From positions 992,001-1,056,000 of the forward strand of contig JAZKJV010001876.1 in NCBI GenBank assembly GCA_037367405.1: a DNA stretch of 64,000 nt, in the 5' to 3' direction. The DNA comes from Ottelia alismoides (Eukaryota > Streptophyta > Magnoliopsida > Alismatales > Hydrocharitaceae). The translations under genes were made by a program, and so were the position numbers. Every line of letters starts with the position of its first letter. Position 1 is the first letter of the stretch. Below are positions 9,743 through 20,108 of this stretch, in pieces. Under the pieces are notes generated by a model. The model was not told the origin of the DNA, made no database searches, and saw only the letters and a list, made by a program, of their open reading frames with translations.

Positions 9743-11216
9743 TCACCCAGTACACCAGTCCTCCAGAAGACGCGAGGAAAGGATAATAATATTCTCCCGG
9801 TAGAACCGCTGCCCCGCGAAGAGGGCCTCGTTCCTCCCCAGCCAAATACTCCACAACCTTGCTAGCGGAACCAAGAACTCCTTCCTTTCCTTGCTCCTGT
9901 TGCAAAACAAGCTCTCGCAAAAGGCAATCAGGCCCTCAGAGTTGACCCATTCGAGATCAGCCAAAGGCCCCGAACCAAGTTGCAGCCAAAGAACAAGTGG
10001 TCGATGGTTTCCGCCTTTTCATCACACAGCCCGCAATTAGGCCCAACGCTAGCAAAGAAGCGGGCGCAACGGTCACGCGTTAAGAGCCTCCCCCTGCGAA
10101 TAAGCCATAGGAATACACCAATGCGTTCAAGAAGCTTCAACCCCCAGAGGAACCAGCAGTCACGCAAAAGAAGATCATCCCCCACCTGAGGACGGGGAGC
10201 TAGAGCCAGATACGCCTTACGTGTGGAAAAAAGACCGTCTTTCCAAGTCCAGTGGTCCCGGTCATCATTAGGTTGAGAAGCGTCAGCAAGCAAGTTCAAT
10301 AATGAGAGAAAATCATCCATACGTTGATCCGAAAAATTGCCAATAAAGCGAGGACACCAGCAACCATCCACACAGCACGAGGCCACCGAAGCATCCTTAT
10401 CATCCGTCAAAGCAAACAAACGGGGAAAGCGATCCTTTAGAGTACCCCTTCCCGACCAATCGTCGAACCAAAAACGAAAAGAATCTCCCTTTCCCAGGAC
10501 TGGCTTAAAGAGGGAGAAGTTACGAATAAAAACTTCCAAAACACCCCGCCAAAACGGAGTAAGGTGCCCGTAAGCATCCCCCCGCGTGAAGCCCATCATC
10601 GCCTCCCCCAGAAACTCCCGCATAACATTAATAAAGAAGTTATCCTCTTGGCCCCAGACCCTACTCGCCCACTTCAGCAAGAGAGCCTCGTTAACAACCT
10701 CCAACCTTCGCACCCCCAATCCACCAGCCCGCTTGGGCCGAGTAACCTCATCCCAAGCCACCAAATGAACCCCTTTTCCCCCCTCCCCTTTCTTACCCCA
10801 CAAGAAGCCCCCCATACAACGCTCAAGATGCAGCCGAATCCCCTTAGGCATACGACGAGCCGAGAGGAAGAAAATAGGAATAGAGGAAAGCACCGCCTTA
10901 AGAAGAACAAGACGCCCCCCCCTAGATAACAACGCTGCGCGCCACCCAGCAAGGCGAGCCTCCATCTTCTCCACAACCAAATGCCAATCCCGGAGCCTGA
11001 CACGACCCACGACCAAAGGCAAGCCAAGGTAATCAAAAGGGAGCCCACTCGGAGTAGACCCCAACAACCGTCCACACTCCAGCGCCTCCTCCTGCGACAT
11101 CCCAAAAGGGATCACCTTAGACTTAGCACCATTAATCAAGAGCCCCGATAATTCACTGAAAAGCTCCAGAGTAATCGCCATACCGGAGACCTCAGAAGTA
11201 CCACCCTCGATGAAGC
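9743..11216 (-). pseudogene. LINE ORF2, end of RT, connection domain and zf-RVT region
   Basis: Continuation of the RT after copia D. It contains FSELSGLLINGAKS, PFDYLGLPLV, GGRLVLLKAVLSSIP, WDEVTRPKRAGGLGVR and, near the end, the Cys/His region C-GLCDEKAETIDHLFFGC typical of plant LINEs. That frame ends near 9928. The usual tail (LARLWSIWLGRNEALF) lies one frame over in 9743-9964, so a frameshift occurred near 9950. Joining this block to 16341-17525 across the GAAGC duplication keeps the frame, so the RT was open when D inserted. Confidence 0.9.
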
Positions 11217-11357
11217 TGTTGGGAAACGTGAATGAGATGTTTATTCCATAGCCCTAGGCTCTCTTATATAGGGAGTAGCCTATGGGTAAATTACATAAAG
11301 AGGATAACAAGAGAAATAAAATAGCAACAAGGTACAATAACTCTACGTGCGTCAACA
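11217..11357 (-). repeat. 3' LTR of copia D
   Basis: 141 bp. On the minus strand it reads TGTTGACGCACG... to ...GTTTCCCAACA. It contains a TATA-like CCCTATATAAGAGAGCC. The adjacent minus-strand purine tract (CTTGAGGGGGAG) is at 11358-11369. Confidence 0.95.
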
Positions 11358-11364
11358 CTCCCCC

Positions 11365-14300
11365 TCAAGATGGAGCATAGATGTCAATCATGCTCAGCTT
11401 GGAGGCACACTTCTGAAATGGGCCACGTAATAATGCCTTGGTAAAAATGTCTGCCGTCTGGTTCTCTGAAGTAACGTGGGATGTGGTAATAAATCCTTTC
11501 TGGATCATATCACGTATGAAGTGACAATCCACTTCAATATGCTTGGTTCGCTCATGGAATGCAGGATTATTAGCAATGAACAAAGCAGCCTGATTATCAC
11601 ACTCCAAGTTCATAGGAAGTGGTATATCTAAGCATAGATCTGTCAGCACTGCTTTCACCCACATCATCTCTGTAGTAGCCTGGGCCATAGCCCTATATTC
11701 GGATTCAGCACTGGATCTAGCTACCACAGTTTGCTTCTTGCTCCTCCATGAGACTAGGGCATCTCCGACATAGACAGCGTACCCTGAGGTGGACTTTCTA
11801 TCCTTAGGACATCCTGCATAGTCTGCATCTGCGCATGCATAGACAGAAATCCCCTTTCCTTTCTTAAACAGCATACCTTTACCTGGAGAAGATTTGAGGT
11901 ATCTAAGTATCATGTGTATTGCATCCATATGCACCTGGCGTGGCTGCTCCATGAACTGGCTCACACGGCTTACTGCAAATAATATATCTGGCCTAGTGAT
12001 GGTGACATATAGCAGTTTGCCTACTAGTTCTCTGTATCTTCTCCTGTCAACCTCCTTTGTGTCATCATCATACATCTTCATGCTAGGGTCCATAGGTGTC
12101 GTAGCAGGTCGACACCCTAGCATACATGTCTCACTTAGTAGATCTGTAACATACTTCCTCTGTGACATGACTAGTCCATATGGATTTCTAGCAAACTCCA
12201 GCCCCAGAAAATATCTAAGGACTCCCAGGTCCTTGATGACAAACTCGGTCCCTAGCCTTTCCTTTGCCTGCTTAATGCCCTGGTCATCATCACCTGTAAT
12301 CAAGATATCATCAACATAAACCATGATTACAACAGTACCTCTTGCCGTTTTCTGTACAAACAAGGAATGATCAGCATTTGAGCGTTTGTATCCTTGTTTC
12401 TCAAAGAGGTCTGACAGCTTCTGGAACCACGCTCTGGGGCTCTGCTTAAGGCCATAGATAGCCTTATGTAATCGGCAAACCTTGGAACACTCCCCCTCAA
12501 CAGCAAAACCTGGTGGCTGTTGCATGTAGACCTCCTCCTGCAAATCGCCATACAGAAAGGCATTCTTCACATCCAGTTGATATAGGGGCCAGTCGTTAGT
12601 GACTGCAACAGATAAGAGGATCCGTAGAGTGGAATGACGAGCCACCGGGGAGAACGTGTCAAGGTAATCTACCCCATATGTCTGTGTGAATCCCCTTGCA
12701 ACTAGGCGTGCCTTGTACCTGTCAATGGAGCCATCTGCATTATGTTTCACTGTAAACACCCACTTGCAACTCACCGGGTTGACCTCTGGAGGTATAGTAA
12801 CCAAGCTCCATGTTCCTCTGGACTGAAGTGCCGCCATCTCTTCCTCCATTGCTAGCCTCCATCGAGAATCCTGCAAGGCCTCATGGTGATTCCTTGGAAT
12901 AGCTGTAGCTGAAAGTGCCAACGCAAATGTCTTGAAAGGTCCAGATAGCCTCTCAAACGACACCACTGCTGAAACTGGATACTGGACACAGCTTCTCTTT
13001 GACTTGCGTAGAGCGATTGGAACATTTAGGTCCCCTGTGGTATCAGCATGCTCCTGTGATACATCCTGCTGAGTAATGTCGTCAGATTCATCAACACTAA
13101 TATTTTCATTACATACCGTAGGCGAGCTAGTTGACTGGTCAGGACCATGAGCTTGATTCGGCCTTCGGGTGTAATGGAATGGTAATGGAGGTACTATTGA
13201 TGGCTTTGTTGGTGGTGGTGATGGTGGTGGTGGTGGTGATGGTGGTGGTGCCATGAACACAGTATCAGGGGATATAGATTGTGGCTGCATGTTTCCAGAT
13301 TCGGAGAAGTACATGATAGATTCAAAGAATGTAACATCTGCGCTGATCACATACCGCTGACGCAGAGGGTCAAAACATTTGTACCCCTTTTGAGTTCTGG
13401 AGTACCCCACAAAGACACACTTGACAGCCCTCGGAGAGAGCTTGTCAGAACCGGGCGACAACTGATGGACAAACGCGATTGACCCAAACACACGAGGGGT
13501 AAGAGTGAACAGATCCTTGTTAGGATATATAAGAGAGAAGGGGATCTGTTCATTCAAGACGGACGAGGGCATACGATTTATAAGATAACATGCAGTGAGT
13601 ACTGCATCACCCCAGTAGGAATACGGAACATGACTCTGAATGAGAAGAGACCTTGTGACATCAAGAAGGTGACGGTGTTTTCTTTCTGCAACCCCATTCT
13701 GTTGGGACGTATGGGCACATGATGTTTGGTGAACAATCCCCTTAGAAGAGTAGTAGTTGGCTAGATTATTGGTGCACAATTCTAAGGCATTGTCACTTCT
13801 TAAAAATTTGACAGTGGTGGAAAAAACATTCTGAATCTCATTTAGAAATTGAATAATAATGTTTCCAGCTTCAGACTTATTTTTCATTAAAAAAACCCAT
13901 GATGCTCTAGAGAAATCATCCACAAAAACAATATAATACCTGTGTCCCTGAAGATCGGGAACACGACTTGGACCCCATACGTCAACATGAAACAACTCAA
14001 ATTTGGAGTTACTACTCCGACCTTGACCACTGGGAAACGATGACCTGTGATGTTTTCCCAACTGACACGCCTCACACTGGATAGGTGTGTGAGGAAGGCT
14101 ATAAGGTAAGACACGACACAACTTCTGAAGCGGGAGGTAACCAAGACGCAGATGCCACAAGAGAGGAGATACTTGTCCAGCGGGAGAAGAGGTGATTCCA
14201 GCAAATGGGGTCTGGTTCAGACGATAGAGGCCTCCTTGCTCATAGCCATGACCAATCACGTTGCTCGTACGGATGTCCTGAAAAACCAAAGAAGATGAAT

Positions 14301-15561
14301 CAAAAATAGCTCGACATTGGAGATCCTTCGTAATCTGGCTGATTGACAATAGATTCATAGAAAAATGCGGTGCATGTAAAACATTCTTGAGCTGCATAGA
14401 TGATGTCAATCTAATCTCCCCCTGACCCATGATGGGGGAATGAGTGCCATTGGCAATCACTACTGTTCGTCCTGGAGGAATCTGAGTATATCCTGAAAGT
14501 AGACTCTGGTCGCCACATAGATGATGTGTAGCGCCTGAGTCCATGATCCATGGCAATGTATCCGATCTACTACTATGTAGGGCAAGTGTACTACCTGAAG
14601 TACTCGTAGAGGCAGACGCAGAAGCAGAAGCAGCAACATCCGTATGACTCTCTGTCGTCGGTGCAGATGGTGGGATAATGCCCCTGAGGCGGGCAACCAG
14701 ATCATCAAACCGCTGATCCAGTGAAGCAGGAGAAGGAGGCTCTATCTGCTCAGCGGCTCGTGCAGATGCAGGAAATCCATGCTTGGAATAGCATGTGTCT
14801 TCAGTATGGCCGACTCTGTGACAATATGAGCATGTTGGCCTAGTGCGGCCACCCCTTCCACGGGGAATACGTCCACGACCCTGGTAATGAGAACCACGGC
14901 CTCTGCTGGCTGACATGGCTGAGGGATTCTGACTAGTGGCTGTGGAAGGTACAGTAATCCTGCTCAATCTGTGAAAAGCTTCCTCCATGGGAGGAATAGA
15001 CGAGTCCGCCAAAATCTGTGAACGTGCTGCCTCATATTCTGGATCGAGTGCTGCAAGAAACACACCCACCATTGTCGCATTCCTGTATGTCTTCTGCTGT
15101 TCTGGTGTGGCGGTAAGAGGCATGAAGCTATGGAGCTTCTCAAACATTCCTCTCAAAGATGTATAGAGAGAATGTAATGGGCGGCCATTCTGCTTAATTG
15201 TGAATATATCATGTTGTAGTTGCAGGATCTTCGTCTCATTCCTTGCCTGAGAATACGTCGCTGCTAGGATATCCCACATGTCTTTGGCTGTGGGCTGATG
15301 AAGAATGTCATTGGCGATCTCAATAGCCAATGTGCCAGACAACCACACTTTTGCATATGCATCGTCAGCCTCCCATGAGGCATGGACTCCAGTCTTCTCT
15401 GCAGGCTCGGGCTCTGTGAGAATATGCTTCTTGCCCGTGGACTTCATCATACTCATGAACTGCATTGCCCACAGTTCATAATTCGTGCCATCCATCTTGA
15501 CAATGGGCGCTGGACCACGAAATGCACCCATGGATGGAATATCTGCCTTGCTTTCTGACAT
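11365..15561 (-). CDS. Ty1/copia gag-pol polyprotein, 1398 aa, full length
   Basis: One frame encodes all proteins needed for copia transposition. Gag occupies about residues 20-270, with an Arg/Gly-rich stretch and zinc knuckle C244-X2-C247-X4-H252-X4-C257. Aspartic protease has DSG at 341-343. The integrase zinc-finger region is about 469-501 and the catalytic core has D527, D590 and E626 (D-X62-D-X35-E). A proline-rich linker is at 771-793. Reverse transcriptase includes [13 protein letters not shown] and YVDD at 1082-1085; RNase H follows with ADADYAG and SSAESEYRA. Length is normal for copia. Oddity: the integrase zinc-finger motif reads RLGY where relative E has RFGH, so His475 is replaced by Tyr. 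The product would assemble in cytoplasmic particles. ATG at 15561 begins MSESK, as in the related elements. Confidence 0.95.
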   Translation of the reverse strand: MSESKADIPSMGAFRGPAPIVKMDGTNYELWAMQFMSMMKSTGKKHILTEPEPAEKTGVHASWEADDAYAKVWLSGTLAIEIANDILHQPTAKDMWDILAATYSQARNETKILQLQHDIFTIKQNGRPLHSLYTSLRGMFEKLHSFMPLTATPEQQKTYRNATMVGVFLAALDPEYEAARSQILADSSIPPMEEAFHRLSRITVPSTATSQNPSAMSASRGRGSHYQGRGRIPRGRGGRTRPTCSYCHRVGHTEDTCYSKHGFPASARAAEQIEPPSPASLDQRFDDLVARLRGIIPPSAPTTESHTDVAASASASASTSTSGSTLALHSSRSDTLPWIMDSGATHHLCGDQSLLSGYTQIPPGRTVVIANGTHSPIMGQGEIRLTSSMQLKNVLHAPHFSMNLLSISQITKDLQCRAIFDSSSLVFQDIRTSNVIGHGYEQGGLYRLNQTPFAGITSSPAGQVSPLLWHLRLGYLPLQKLCRVLPYSLPHTPIQCEACQLGKHHRSSFPSGQGRSSNSKFELFHVDVWGPSRVPDLQGHRYYIVFVDDFSRASWVFLMKNKSEAGNIIIQFLNEIQNVFSTTVKFLRSDNALELCTNNLANYYSSKGIVHQTSCAHTSQQNGVAERKHRHLLDVTRSLLIQSHVPYSYWGDAVLTACYLINRMPSSVLNEQIPFSLIYPNKDLFTLTPRVFGSIAFVHQLSPGSDKLSPRAVKCVFVGYSRTQKGYKCFDPLRQRYVISADVTFFESIMYFSESGNMQPQSISPDTVFMAPPPSPPPPPSPPPTKPSIVPPLPFHYTRRPNQAHGPDQSTSSPTVCNENISVDESDDITQQDVSQEHADTTGDLNVPIALRKSKRSCVQYPVSAVVSFERLSGPFKTFALALSATAIPRNHHEALQDSRWRLAMEEEMAALQSRGTWSLVTIPPEVNPVSCKWVFTVKHNADGSIDRYKARLVARGFTQTYGVDYLDTFSPVARHSTLRILLSVAVTNDWPLYQLDVKNAFLYGDLQEEVYMQQPPGFAVEGECSKVCRLHKAIYGLKQSPRAWFQKLSDLFEKQGYKRSNADHSLFVQKTARGTVVIMVYVDDILITGDDDQGIKQAKERLGTEFVIKDLGVLRYFLGLEFARNPYGLVMSQRKYVTDLLSETCMLGCRPATTPMDPSMKMYDDDTKEVDRRRYRELVGKLLYVTITRPDILFAVSRVSQFMEQPRQVHMDAIHMILRYLKSSPGKGMLFKKGKGISVYACADADYAGCPKDRKSTSGYAVYVGDALVSWRSKKQTVVARSSAESEYRAMAQATTEMMWVKAVLTDLCLDIPLPMNLECDNQAALFIANNPAFHERTKHIEVDCHFIRDMIQKGFITTSHVTSENQTADIFTKALLRGPFQKCASKLSMIDIYAPS

Positions 15562-16184
15562 ACTGGATAAGGAAGACTGGAGCGACCTGCAACAGATAGT
15601 ATTTGTCTACAATGACATAGACGGGATGAGTTGCATGTGTAGACCTCAAGCAACTATCCCCATGGACCTCCGCGCGCTACGATCCGCACGCGTACCGGTT
15701 TCTATTATAGAAACCCTAGAGCACGCTTGTAGAAAAAAAACCACGAGACACTATGCGCACAGAAGGCTAACGCTGTATGCACAGCACAGCACAGCAGATG
15801 GTGCGCACAGCACAGCAGGCACTGGAAGGTGCACGGTTGCCGCTCAGGAGATGGTGCACAGGAGGCGCACAGGCTGCGCGCTATGCAGCGCAACGAGAAG
15901 TCCCCCACGGCGATCGAGTAGCGCAAGGAGATGGTGCAGCGCTATGGGGCGCCAGGCGATCGAGTAGCGCAAGGAGCCAGGCAGTCGAGAGGCGCCAGGC
16001 GATCAGCGAGAAGCCCCCACACGGCGAGAAGCCCCCAAGCGCTGGAGAGGCGATCGGGGCTGGGGGCTGCGCCTATGGGCGATCGGAGGGGAGGCGATCG
16101 GCGAGAGAAGAGAGAGAGAAGAGAGGAGAGGCCGGCGGGTGGGGCGGGTTAGGGTTAGGGTTTCGAGAACTCCGGTCTAGGACC
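15562..16184 (-). other. untranslated leader of copia D with telo-box
   Basis: About 620 bp between primer site and polyprotein start. Right after the primer site the minus strand carries AAACCCTAACCCTAACCC (about 16143-16160), which contains the plant telo-box. The rest is GC-rich with short imperfect repeats (GGCGATCGAGTAGCGCAAGG type, about 15908-15990). No gene is seen. Confidence 0.7.
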
Positions 16185-16199
16185 GTCGCTCTGATACCA
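16185..16199 (-). promoter_or_regulatory. primer-binding site of copia D
   Basis: The minus strand reads TGGTATCAGAGCGAC directly after the 5' LTR, complementary to initiator tRNA-Met. Confidence 0.9.
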
Positions 16200-16340
16200 T
16201 GTTGGGAAACGTGAATGAGATGTTTATTCCATAGCCCTAGGCTCTCTTATATAGGGAGTAGCCTATGGGTAAATTACATAAAGAGGATAACAAGAGAAAT
16301 AAAATAGCAACAAGGTACAATAACTCTACGTGCGTCAACA
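16200..16340 (-). repeat. 5' LTR of copia D
   Basis: 141 bp, no difference from 11217-11357. In minus orientation it is the promoter-bearing LTR and is followed by the primer site. Confidence 0.95.
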
Positions 16341-17770
16341 GAAGCATATAGTGTCGTCCGCAAACTGAATTAAGGGCACCTGGAGGGTCCCCACAGTGAA
16401 GCCCCTGGTCAGTTCTGCCTCGATCACGCAGTCCAGCATACGAGCCAACACGTCTGACGCCCGGACAAAGAGGAGGGGTGCGAGTGGACACCCCTGCCGC
16501 ACCCCCCTACGCGGCTGGAAGAAGCCCCCAACCGGGCGTCCATTAAAGAAGACCGAGAGGGAGGCCGTGGTCACACAACGACGCACCCAAGAAATCCAGA
16601 CCTCAGGGAAACCCCTCCTCAAAACGAACCACAAGAACCGCCAATCAAGACAATCATAAGCCTTGGCGAAATCAATCTTCCACAGAACCCCCATCTTGTT
16701 GGAGTTCTTCCAATCCGTAACCAGCTTGGAAGCCAACGCGATGCAATCCGAGATCGGCCTTCCCCGAATGAAGGCAGCCTGGGCCGGCGAAACCAGCGAG
16801 TCAAGAACGGCAGCCAGCCTCCTCACCAACACCTTTGCAATGATAAGATAGATCCCATTCGAGATAGAGATAGGCTTAAAGTCCCCGATGCGATTAGCCG
16901 CTGCAGACTTAGGGATCAAATCGATGACGGCCCTATTAATTTTATCAAACCCATTGTTCCCCTCACAAAATTCGCTAACAACCTCCATAACGTCATTGGA
17001 CACTACATCCCAAAAATCTCGATAGAAAGCCACAGAGAATCCGTTAGGGCCCGCATCAGCATTTAAGTCCCACACGGCCTCCTTAATCTCAGCCAAGAAG
17101 ATCGGCCTAATCAGTGCCACAGAATCCAAGGGCGCTAACGAAGGGGCCCCACGGCCCAACCATCGCCACTTGCGTTGCGAGCGACCACCATAGGCACGCT
17201 TGAAGTGATCCACAATGGCAACCCCCAACTCCTTCTCACCACTAACCAGAGCACCATTAACAAAGAGAGAGCGAATTGAGTTGTAGCGCCTTCTTCCGCT
17301 AGCCACGCGGTGAAAGAAAGCAGTATTAGCATCGCCCTCCTTGAACCACTTAAGACGCGAACGCTGACGACACTCCAGGTTCCGTTTCTTGTCCTCCGCG
17401 CTGACCACGTTTTGCGCAACAGAGCGCTCTTGAAGATCCTCGGATATCAAATCCCTATCGTTCTCCGTCCGGTCTAGACGAGCAACGACATCCTCCGCCG
17501 CCACCCTAACAGCCACACGAGTCATTCACGTGTCCTTAAACAACGCCAGGAGCTTCCGCAAAGAGGCGAGCTTCTGATCAAATCTACGAGCAACAGACCC
17601 CACAAAAGAGGCCTGGTTCCAGTGGTTGCTAACCAGGTCTTTGAAGTTGCGCTCCATAAGCCAGCATTTCTCATATCAAAAAAGATCCCTCGGCCGGAGG
17701 TCCTCCCTAGAGTTCCACATAATACGACTGTGATCACAGAAGGAACGCGGACGAGAAGACACCGAGCACA
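16341..17770 (-). pseudogene. LINE ORF2, end of endonuclease and reverse transcriptase up to FADD
   Basis: LINE ORF2 nicks target DNA and reverse transcribes its own RNA in place. The end of the endonuclease (DHSRIMWNS, then a region rich in Trp and Leu) occupies about 17530-17750 with stops. The main frame (17525 to 16341) has RLKWFKEGDANTAFFH, GPNGFSVAFYRDFW, DLIPKSA, FKPISISNGIY, QAAFIRGRPISD, KIDFAKAYDCLDW, GVRQGCPLAPLLF and the active-site FADD. A stop codon directly precedes the ATG at 17525. Copia D was inserted five codons after FADD; the frame resumes at 11216. Confidence 0.9.
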
Positions 17771-17779
17771 GAGCTCCTT

Positions 17780-19798
17780 GTCACGCACAGGACCCCCAGT
17801 TACTCCCGCACAGCGTAAAGACCGCACGCAGGCGGCAACAAGACATCACATCCCAAGTCCCTGATGTCGCCTACCTCCTTCGACAAGGCTCCATCGCCGC
17901 GCAGCATACAACTCCCCCTCCTCCAGGCAAAGACCGTCCTCGCAGCAGTGCTTTCACCTTGACAACTCCAGCAGAGCTTTCATCTCGAGCCCATGTTCTC
18001 TACTCGTCCAACCAGTGCTTTCATCTCGGCACTGGGCTTCGAAATCGAGCAGGAGGCGATTCCCCGAGCAGCTGAACCTCCAAGCACCCTAGCCGCATAA
18101 GTCGGCGGGCCAGGCGCGAGATCCAGGCGACACGCCCCCCCTAGCACCTCCAGTTTCCCAAGGCAGCACAGAACCTAGCCGCATCAGCCCCTGGCCGGCG
18201 ACTCCAGGCAGAGCGCGCATGAGAGTCAGTTGATGTGGCCTTGCGATTCATTCAAGTCGCAACCCCTTCATACAGTCCAGGAGGAGAGGCGAGTTCCGCG
18301 CGCGTGGTCCATCTCCAGTCCTTCCTGCCACGAGTAGCCATGCGTCGCACCTCCAGGCAATCTCCAACACAGTGCATGGCGGCGCCTCCATCGAATAGTG
18401 TCGTAGCATCTCCAACAAAGGCGGCGGACCTCCTTTCCAGGCGGAGCCCCGAAGAACTCAATGCGGAAGGTATTGTGCCCCATCGGAGGCGACGTAGGCG
18501 TGAGGACGAGGGTTCCCATGCGGGAACCCTAATAGGAAGAAAAAAATGAATCCCAGAAGAGAGAGGTTAGGGCCGTGAGATAGTTTATTTAAAAAAACTG
18601 AAAGCCCACGTGGGCCATGCTCGATTGAGAAAAGGGGGGGCGCAAATGTTAAAAAAATGAAGGGGGTGGCTGCAATGGTTTTCAAAAAAAAGGGAAAGGG
18701 GGAATTTGTTTTTGCAGAAAAAAAGAAAAAAATCATACGTGACGAAAAAAAGAAGTGAAAAAAACATTCTTTCGAGAAAAAAAAGCGCGTACAATACAAA
18801 AGTCGTACGCAATGTCCAAAAAAAAGGCGCGTACAAGAAAAAGTCGTACGCAAAATGTTAAAAAAATAAAGAGAAGCCGAAAAAAAGGCAACAAATAGCT
18901 TAAAATTTTGTTAAAAAAAGGGAGAAAAAACTTTTTGACAACATAAAAAAAAGAGCCGCAAGAAGTTTTTACAGAATATTCACATTAGCCCCATTTTATT
19001 GTTTTCTCCCAACTTGGTCGACAATTGTTATTCCGACCAGTATGGGAGAAAGGGGGGAGTATTGTGTAGAGTTACAAGTCTTGTTCCAAGATTCAGATGT
19101 CAGATTCTCCAGACCAGTCAGATGTTCAGACTCTACAACGGGTGTTCAGATTCGACGTCAGATTTCGAGTCAGCTTCAGACACGCACGAGTATGCGGTCT
19201 TAATTCAGATGTGCACGCGTGTTTGCCTCTTTTGAGTGGTCCCATCATTCTTATGTTTCGGCCAGAGTTTTCATGTGAGCCATAGGGACTCCAACGTAGA
19301 GGACCATTCCCTATGCCATGTTGGCAAGAGTTTTCATGTGGTATCATAGTACACCAGAGTAGTGTACTACTCTCTATGCCAGATGGGAGAGACCCAGTTC
19401 TCCGACGATGAGACTTCTTCCAGACTCCATTCTCCAGTGACTGTGGACTCCGAAGAGAATTGCACTTCCACGTCCTCTGCAGTTCGGCATTTTTTCAGAG
19501 ATGGACCAGTTGTCCACATTATTGTGGCGGGTCAGAGTACTCCGACAAGGAGACACATTTCCAGTTACAGTGACTCTGACAGGCGCAGTTCATAGCACAT
19601 GCTCTCCGACGAAGAGATTCAGCAGACTCACACTCCAGCCCATTCGTCCTCCTCATATGCACGACATGAGAAGCAACGTCCTCGACAGCAGCAGTTGTGC
19701 GTGTTGAATTGATATTGTATGTAGTATCCTGTAGCGTTGAGTTGAGTTTCTTTCTGTTTGTCCAAGCTGAGCATTGCATGCTCCAGCTTGAGGGGGAG
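17780..19798 (+). other. element C interior, 3' segment (non-coding)
   Basis: Starts by continuing the C leader ORF to a stop at 17864, then GC-rich sequence to about 18550, an A-rich stretch (18550-18970), and the conserved 3' segment. The last part carries three stem-loops in inverse orientation to those in A and B (19399-19413, 19539-19553, 19603-19617), the near-palindrome at 19763-19789 and the purine tract. The short frame at 18235-18549 is unassigned. Confidence 0.65.
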
Positions 19799-20108
19799 TG
19801 TTGGAGTATTTGGTTGTGTGCCACATGAGTTGGAGGAGGGTAAATGGATCCTTATGAAGATTAATTTACCACATCCATATGTTTAGTCCCACATCGACCA
19901 ATGGTGAGACTTAGAGGTGTGGAGGCTATATAAGGAGCCCCAGACCTTCTGTATCCATTGAGAAAAAGTAATACACCATATGCCCCTTTAAGGGCTTCTC
20001 CCGCGGTTTCATACCGCTCCTTACGTAGTAGGGTTCCACTTTAAATACTGTTGTTCTTATTCTTCTTTAGCTTTTTCCATTTTGCTTCCGCATGTTTATT
20101 TTCTAACA
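19799..20108 (+). repeat. 3' LTR of element C
   Basis: 310 bp, preceded by a purine tract and by the near-palindrome at 19763-19789. It contains the same TATA-like GGCTATATAAGGAG as the 5' copy. Confidence 0.85.

Larger units (their letters stand above)
11217..16340 (-). mobile_element. Element D: intact Ty1/copia retrotransposon
   Basis: 5124 bp on the minus strand. The two 141-bp LTRs (11217-11357 and 16200-16340) are identical by eye and flanked by perfect 5-bp TSDs GAAGC (11212-11216 and 16341-16345). The primer site, purine tract and a single uninterrupted polyprotein are all present. Identical LTRs and the intact frame mean a recent insertion. It lies in the RT gene of the LINE. Confidence 0.95.
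9570..17770 (-). mobile_element. L1-type LINE, 5'-truncated, inserted in element C and split by copia D
   Basis: A minus-strand non-LTR retrotransposon. The 3' end is a short poly-A (poly-T on plus, 9570-9574). The candidate TSD is GAGCTCCTT (9561-9569 and 17771-17779). The upstream boundary falls inside the endonuclease region, so the copy is 5'-truncated, as L1 insertions often are. The element C frame continues across the two TSD copies, supporting the boundaries. Copia D sits inside the RT gene. Confidence 0.85.
8906..20108 (+). mobile_element. Element C: plus-strand relative of B, inserted in B, interrupted by a LINE
   Basis: The LTRs at 8906-9207 and 19799-20108 both start TGTTGGAGTATTTGG and end CTAACA. 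TSDs are ATGTG (8901-8905) and ATGTA (20109-20113). The primer site TGGTATCAGAGCGG starts at 9208, and the purine tract GAGGGGGAG precedes 19799. Outside C the sequence resumes as element B. The interior (9208-9569 plus 17780-19798) is split by the LINE and carries no enzyme genes. Confidence 0.85.

Noticed and set aside
10674..11105. 143-aa minus-strand frame overlapping the LINE
   Set aside because: It is a second frame over the LINE RT continuation, which has conserved RT motifs; this one has none and a Trp/Leu/Arg-skewed composition.
11894..12319. 141-aa plus-strand frame opposite copia D RT and RNase H
   Set aside because: Antisense shadow of the intact polyprotein; the Ser/Leu-rich composition follows from codon constraints on the other strand.
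13200..13260. microsatellite (GGT)n as a separate feature in D
   Set aside because: It encodes the proline-rich linker between integrase and RT, also present in E (49235-49290) and F2, so it is part of the polyprotein.
16141..16162. interstitial telomere or chromosome-end scar
   Set aside because: Only two or three CCCTAA units, located at the same leader position in several copias, so it is an element feature.
18235..18549. Arg-rich 104-aa frame in element C as a possible gag
   Set aside because: No zinc knuckle or gag motif, not kept in A or B, and the region is GC-rich and open on both strands.
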